11,828 bases of DNA from an uncultured Alistipes sp. (lineage in GTDB: Bacteria; Bacteroidota; Bacteroidia; Bacteroidales; Rikenellaceae): the NCBI GenBank assembly GCA_947174295.1, contig CAMWIG010000045.1:1-11828 (forward strand), given 5' to 3'. Positions 8,211-11,828 of the stretch are shown piece after piece. Both the position numbers and the translations under genes were made by a program. The notes below the pieces were generated by a model that was not told the origin of the DNA, made no database searches, and saw only the letters and a program-made list of their open reading frames with translations. Numbering within the stretch: the stretch's first letter is position 1; each line of letters opens with the position of its first letter.

Positions 8211-11200
8211 TTAGAAGGTGAGTTTGATATTCACGCCGTAGGTGCGAGTCATGGGATAGGCTCCCGACTCGATGCCGCGCTTGATGGATGCGCCGACCGT
8301 AGCGCCGGCCTCGGGGTCGTAGAACGGGAACCTGGTCCAGCAGAAGAGGTTGGTGGCGTAGACGCCGACCGACACGCCTTGCAGGAAACCCGACTTGCGG
8401 CAGATGTGCGACGGGAGGGCGTAGTCGAGCCGCAGCTCTTTGAGTTTGAGGAACGAGGTGTCGAAGACGTTGTTTTCGGCATTCTCGCGCGCCCACACGT
8501 AGGTGTTGTAGTAGTCGACGGCGCTCGTGGTGATTGTGCGGTTGGGCTGGTAGGTTCCGTCCTCGCGAAGGTTGACGCCCGGATGTATCAGTCCGTCGTA
8601 GCGGCCTTCGAGCGAGTTGGTCAGCTTGCCCTGATAGGCGAGCGCGAAGTGCGTCACCGAGTAGGTGTGGCCGCCCCACTGGAAGCTGAACGCCATGTTG
8701 AGCGTCAGATTCTTGTAGCGGAACATGTGGCTCATACCGCCCGTCCACTCGGGATATATCGAACCGAGGTCCTTGACATCCTCCATGAGGTTGGGCATGC
8801 CGTTGGCGGCATCGACGATGACGGCATTCGAGCAGTCGACCATCGCGCCCTTGTCGTCGACGTAGTAGGCGCCCTCGGGCGCACGCTGGTAACCCTTGCC
8901 GTAGAGACGGCCGAGCTCCGTACCCGGATATGCGCGGATGTAGATGTTGCCGCCGATGTTCATGCTGCTGTTCATCTCCCACACGTCCACGCCCGGAGCC
9001 AGCTCTTCGAGTCTGTTCCAGTTCTTCGACCAGTTGAGATTGATGGTGTATTGGAAATTGCGGCTCTTCACAGGCTGTATTCGCGTCGAAATCTCGACGC
9101 CGCGGTTGCGGACAGCACCGGCATTGATGATTTGCGCCGTAGCGCCGGTAGCCTGATCTATCGGCACCGGGATAATCTGGTTGGTGCTGCGCGAATCGTA
9201 GTAGGCCACGTCGAACGTCCAGCGGTTCTCGAAGAGCTTGGCCTCGACACCTGCCTCCCAGCTCTCGATGTTCTCGGGTTTGAGGTAGTAGTTCTGAATC
9301 GTGCCCGACGGATGATAACCACCCGTAAAGGAGCTGTTCGAATAGACCTGTTCCAGCTGGTAGGGCTTGGTGTCGTTACCCACGTTGGCCCACGAACCGC
9401 GCACTTTGAGCATGTTTATCCACGGCGCGCGGTCGCTGAAACCGAAAACCTTGTCGAGCAGTACGCTGGCGCTCACCGACGGGTAGAAGTAGGAGTTGTA
9501 GCCGGGAGCGAGCGCCGACGACCAGTCGTTGCGCCCGGTGACGTCGAGGAACAACATGTCGCGCCACCCGAGCGAAACGACGCCGTAGAAGCTGTTCACG
9601 CCGTACTTCTCGCGGCGGGCGTAGTGCTTCACCTCGTTTCGCGCGTTTTGCAGGATGTAGACATTCTGCTCCTGCAACCCGTCGGGTGTCGAGAGCTGCA
9701 CGTTGTTGTACTCCTTCACGTAGTTGTTGCCGCCGAACGAGGCGTTTATCGTGAAGTCGCCGAACTCGTCGTTGTAGTTGAGCAGGAAATCGTTGTTCAT
9801 CTCGAAGTTGCGCACGGTCTGCTCCTTGTAGTAGCCGCGGCGGTAGTTGACCGAGTACCACGGCTTGCGCTGCGTGCGGAAATCGGTGTTGAGATCCACG
9901 CCCGACTTGACGGCCAGCGTCAGCTTCTCCTTCCAGAGGTTGAACGTCACGCCCAGATTGCCGTACAGACGGTCGCGGTCGAGCGTATTGAGCTGCTCGT
10001 AGACCTGCATGTAGACATTGTCGGCATAAGTCGAGTTGATGAGAAGATTCGGCGTGTTTTCGGCATACATCTGCTGTATCCGGCCGTTTTTCCACTCGTT
10101 GTAGTACGACCCGACGTCGACCACGTTGGGATTCCAGATAAGCGTATAGAGCGGCGACGCTCCGCTGTAACCCGACATCGGAAGGTTGTCGCTGTCCTTG
10201 CGGTAATAGTTCACCTTGGCGCTCACCTTCACGAGCTTGTTGAACTTGTGGCTCACCGATATGCTCGCCGACTGGCTTTTGTAGCCGGTGTTGGGTACTA
10301 TCCAGTCGTTTCTCGTGTCGCGGAACGACACGCGCATCGAGGTTCCCTTGCCGTTGTTGGACTCGACGGCCACGCTGTTGTTGAACGTGGCGCCAGTCTG
10401 GAAGAAGCCCTTGTACCAGTCGCGGTAGACCCACGGCAGACGGCGGTATCTGTTCGTCTCCCAGTCGCGCGACTCGTACTGATAGAACATCTGTCCGTCG
10501 AACTTCGGGCCGAACGCCACGCGGGCGAACTCGCGGCTGCCCGAAGCTATGCCGTCCTCGGCCTGCGAGGCCGGAACGTTCCAATAGTTGTAGTAGCGCT
10601 GGCTCGTCTGTCCGGCACCGTACTGCGTCTGGAAGTCGGGCCAGAACCCGGCCTGCTCGAAGGTGACCGACGAGCTGAAAGTGATGCCTATACCCTTGTC
10701 TCTGCGGCCGCTCTTGGTCGTGATGATTATGGCACCGTTGGCCGCACGCGAACCGTAGAGCGCCGTAGCCGACGGGCCTTTGAGCACCGAAATCGACTCG
10801 ATATCCTCGGGATTCAGGTCGCTCGCGCCGTTACCGTAGTCGATAGGCGCATCGGTATTGAACGCCACCGAGCCCGAGCTGCTGGAAGTCATGTCGGAGT
10901 AGATGGGCACGCCGTCGACCACGAACAGCGCCGAGTTGTTGTCGTAGGACAGAGAGCCCTCGCCGCGGAGCGTGGCACGCACCGAACCGCCGGGACCGGC
11001 CGACGCATAGTCGAAGTTCAGACCCGCGACCTTGCCCGACATGCTGTTGAGCCAGTTGCTCGACACGGTGTTGTTGACGGCGTCGCCGTCGAGTTTGGTT
11101 ATGGCATAGCCCACCGACTTTTCGGCACGCGTCAGGCCGAGCGCCGTCACCACGACCTCCTCGATTACCTGATTGTCGGGTTCGAGCGCCACGTCGATGC

Positions 11201-11492
11201 GCGTTCTGCCGTTGAGATTCTCCGTTCTGGCCTTGTAGCCTATGAACGAAAACACTATCTCCCCGCCCTTTGCGGGAACCGTAATGGCGTATTCGCCCGA
11301 CACTCCGGTCGTGGTACCCACGCCGGGGAATTTTTCGACCACGACCGACACGCCCACCATAGGCTCGCCGGTCTCGTCGGTAACGGTTCCCGTCACCTTC
11401 TGAGGTTTGGGTTGGGAGAAAGCCGTCGCCGTCAGCAGCACTGCGGCCGCAATCGACGCCAGCATCTTTCCGAGTAAAAGTTCAGGCTTCAT
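8211..11492 (-). CDS. SusC/RagA-family TonB-dependent outer-membrane transporter
   Basis: This 1093-residue protein has an N-terminal signal peptide (cleavage near residue 26), a carboxypeptidase D regulatory-like domain at about 32-105 (VTGTVTDETGEPMVGVSV) and a TonB-box-like stretch EEVVVTALG (111-119). A plug domain follows to about 265, with FVVDGVPIY (190-198) and the SusC/RagA signature around IESISVLKGP and LYGSRAANGA (231-254). The rest is a 22-strand-type beta-barrel ending in Phe (KLTF). It imports bulky ligands across the outer membrane using TonB energy, with the downstream SusD-like protein as lid. No STN domain precedes the regulatory-like domain, so it is not of the type that signals to an anti-sigma factor. 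It is the first gene of the operon. An out-of-frame ATG at 11496 opens only a four-codon frame overlapping the chosen start. Confidence 0.97.
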   Translation of the reverse strand: MKPELLLGKMLASIAAAVLLTATAFSQPKPQKVTGTVTDETGEPMVGVSVVVEKFPGVGTTTGVSGEYAITVPAKGGEIVFSFIGYKARTENLNGRTRIDVALEPDNQVIEEVVVTALGLTRAEKSVGYAITKLDGDAVNNTVSSNWLNSMSGKVAGLNFDYASAGPGGSVRATLRGEGSLSYDNNSALFVVDGVPIYSDMTSSSSGSVAFNTDAPIDYGNGASDLNPEDIESISVLKGPSATALYGSRAANGAIIITTKSGRRDKGIGITFSSSVTFEQAGFWPDFQTQYGAGQTSQRYYNYWNVPASQAEDGIASGSREFARVAFGPKFDGQMFYQYESRDWETNRYRRLPWVYRDWYKGFFQTGATFNNSVAVESNNGKGTSMRVSFRDTRNDWIVPNTGYKSQSASISVSHKFNKLVKVSAKVNYYRKDSDNLPMSGYSGASPLYTLIWNPNVVDVGSYYNEWKNGRIQQMYAENTPNLLINSTYADNVYMQVYEQLNTLDRDRLYGNLGVTFNLWKEKLTLAVKSGVDLNTDFRTQRKPWYSVNYRRGYYKEQTVRNFEMNNDFLLNYNDEFGDFTINASFGGNNYVKEYNNVQLSTPDGLQEQNVYILQNARNEVKHYARREKYGVNSFYGVVSLGWRDMLFLDVTGRNDWSSALAPGYNSYFYPSVSASVLLDKVFGFSDRAPWINMLKVRGSWANVGNDTKPYQLEQVYSNSSFTGGYHPSGTIQNYYLKPENIESWEAGVEAKLFENRWTFDVAYYDSRSTNQIIPVPIDQATGATAQIINAGAVRNRGVEISTRIQPVKSRNFQYTINLNWSKNWNRLEELAPGVDVWEMNSSMNIGGNIYIRAYPGTELGRLYGKGYQRAPEGAYYVDDKGAMVDCSNAVIVDAANGMPNLMEDVKDLGSIYPEWTGGMSHMFRYKNLTLNMAFSFQWGGHTYSVTHFALAYQGKLTNSLEGRYDGLIHPGVNLREDGTYQPNRTITTSAVDYYNTYVWARENAENNVFDTSFLKLKELRLDYALPSHICRKSGFLQGVSVGVYATNLFCWTRFPFYDPEAGATVGASIKRGIESGAYPMTRTYGVNIKLTF

Positions 11493-11550
11493 TCATTGAG
11501 TTTTATGGTTTCACAATCAATAGGGTCAGTCGTCGCACGGACGCGAAAAA

Positions 11551-11578
11551 TCCGGCGAGGAACGCATCCCGGGCCGGA
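11551..11578 (-). promoter_or_regulatory. GC-rich stem-loop in the SusC mRNA leader
   Basis: On the coding strand TCCGGC-CC-GGGA-TGCG-TTCC-TC-GCCGGA forms a 6-bp stem, a 2x2 internal loop, a 4-bp stem (one G-U) and a UGCG tetraloop. It lies about 60 nt upstream of the SusC-like ATG, inside the predicted leader of about 145 nt. No U-tract follows. It could affect leader stability or serve a post-transcriptional regulator; the role is inferred. Confidence 0.6.
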
Positions 11579-11641
11579 AAACTTACGATTTGTCATAGGC
11601 AGTAGTTTTATTCAGAAGTTTATATATTTCATTTCGAAAGA

Positions 11642-11671
11642 CAAATATACAGCTTTTGATTTAAAAACAAA
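11642..11671 (-). promoter_or_regulatory. Bacteroidetes-type promoter for the operon (TTTG-N18-TATATTTG)
   Basis: On the minus strand a -33 box TTTG (11671-11668) is followed after 18 bases by TATATTTG (11649-11642). This matches the Bacteroidetes primary-sigma consensus of TTTG and TAnnTTTG at about this spacing. The element lies in the only strongly AT-rich stretch of the window. Transcription would start near 11636, giving a leader of about 145 nt before the ATG at 11492. It sits just downstream of the terminator of the previous unit. Confidence 0.8.
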
Positions 11672-11690
11672 ATATTTCCAGGAATATTTT
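11669..11690. promoter_or_regulatory. AT-rich inverted repeat overlapping the -33 box, possible operator
   Basis: AAAATATT at 11669-11676 and AATATTTT at 11683-11690 are perfect 8-bp inverted arms around TCCAGG. The dyad overlaps the -33 TTTG by three bases and extends upstream of it, a common location for a dimeric regulator. In AT-rich DNA short palindromes also arise by chance, so this is a candidate only. Confidence 0.4.
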
Positions 11691-11734
11691 TACGCTTTTG
11701 TTCCAATTTTGCCGACATCATTTTCGTTTTGAAA

Positions 11735-11774
11735 CACAGACACCGACCCCAGCGACACGACACCGCACGACACC
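11735..11774 (-). repeat. 10-bp-phased GGTGTC direct repeats upstream of the promoter
   Basis: On the minus strand the block reads as four 10-bp units: GGTGTCGTGC, GGTGTCGTGT, CGCTGGGGTC and GGTGTCTGTG. Units 1, 2 and 4 share GGTGTC, and the first two match at 9 of 10 positions. The 10-bp period would place the motif on one face of the helix, centred about 85 bp upstream of the -33 box. This fits an activator site but is not proof of one. Confidence 0.4.
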
Positions 11775-11818
11775 TATATATAAAATAAGGCGGCGCGCAC
11801 CCGTCGGTACGCGCCGCC
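11775..11818 (-). terminator. Intrinsic terminator of an upstream minus-strand gene outside the window
   Basis: Arms 11789-11797 and 11810-11818 form a 9-bp perfect GC-rich stem around a 12-nt loop, within which ACC/GGT can add three pairs. On the minus strand the stem is followed by TTATTTTATATATA, a suitable U-rich tail. This implies that a gene to the right, read in the same direction, ends just beyond 11828 and is insulated from the SusC operon. Confidence 0.72.
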
Positions 11819-11828
11819 ACGCTTCGAG

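Noticed and set aside
6760..8214. Open plus-strand frame of 484 codons
   Set aside because: It is in-register antisense to the SusD-like gene, for the same reason.
8200..8982. N-terminal extension of the SusD-like frame
   Set aside because: The frame stays open upstream, but the added residues overlap the SusC-like gene in another frame and are unlike any family member. The lipoprotein signal starting at 8199 fixes the true start.
8187..11477. Open plus-strand frame of 1096 codons
   Set aside because: It lies wholly opposite the SusC-like gene in codon register and has the same low-complexity Arg/Val/His composition. Lack of TTA, CTA and TCA in the real gene explains it.
11600..11700. Invertible (phase-variable) promoter segment
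   Set aside because: No pair of matching inverted repeats was found flanking the promoter; the only nearby inverted repeat is the short dyad at 11669-11690.
11496..11732. Possible 78-codon gene on the plus strand across the control region
   Set aside because: It covers the leader, promoter and dyad of the operon in antisense and has no protein features or start signal.
11629..11820. Possible 63-codon gene on the minus strand upstream of the SusC-like gene
   Set aside because: It would start inside the terminator stem and run through the repeat block and promoter. The composition is that of non-coding DNA and no family is recognised.

Overview
The window looks like chromosomal DNA from a GC-rich member of the Bacteroidales. 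An Alistipes-type Rikenellaceae genome is my best guess, inferred from the high GC content combined with a complete SusC/SusD pair, Bacteroidetes-type promoter elements and BACON-domain lipoproteins. All five genes lie on the minus strand and form one apparent operon, read from the right edge to the left: SusC-like transporter (11492-8211), SusD-like lipoprotein (8199-6676), BACON/DUF5689 lipoprotein (6588-4447), calcineurin-like phosphoesterase lipoprotein (4384-2432), and a large multidomain BACON/jelly-roll/fibronectin lipoprotein that starts at 2413 and runs off the left edge.

The 336 bases right of the SusC start are the control region. From the right edge inward they hold an intrinsic terminator for an unseen upstream gene, a 40-bp block of helically phased GGTGTC repeats, an AT-rich dyad touching the -33 box, a promoter that matches the Bacteroidetes consensus (TTTG-N18-TATATTTG), and a leader of roughly 145 nt with a GC-rich stem-loop. 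No internal promoter is evident. Two strong stem-loops sit between susD and the DUF5689 gene (6609-6665) and between the DUF5689 and phosphoesterase genes (4402-4439). They may set the relative amounts of the transporter, binding and enzyme products.

Together the products look like a cell-surface capture and uptake complex. SusC and SusD form the outer-membrane pore and its lid. The three other lipoproteins each have acidic residues at +2/+3 after the lipid-bearing cysteine, which fits the Bacteroidetes signal for surface exposure. The only recognisable enzyme is a metallophosphoesterase with an intact metal-binding motif set. No glycosidase, lyase, sulfatase, peptidase or regulator is visible. 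The locus is therefore better read as a Sus-like system for a phosphorylated substrate (phosphoglycan, phospholipid headgroup, nucleotide or nucleic acid) than as a classical glycan-degrading locus. That reading is inference, and flanking genes outside the window could change it.
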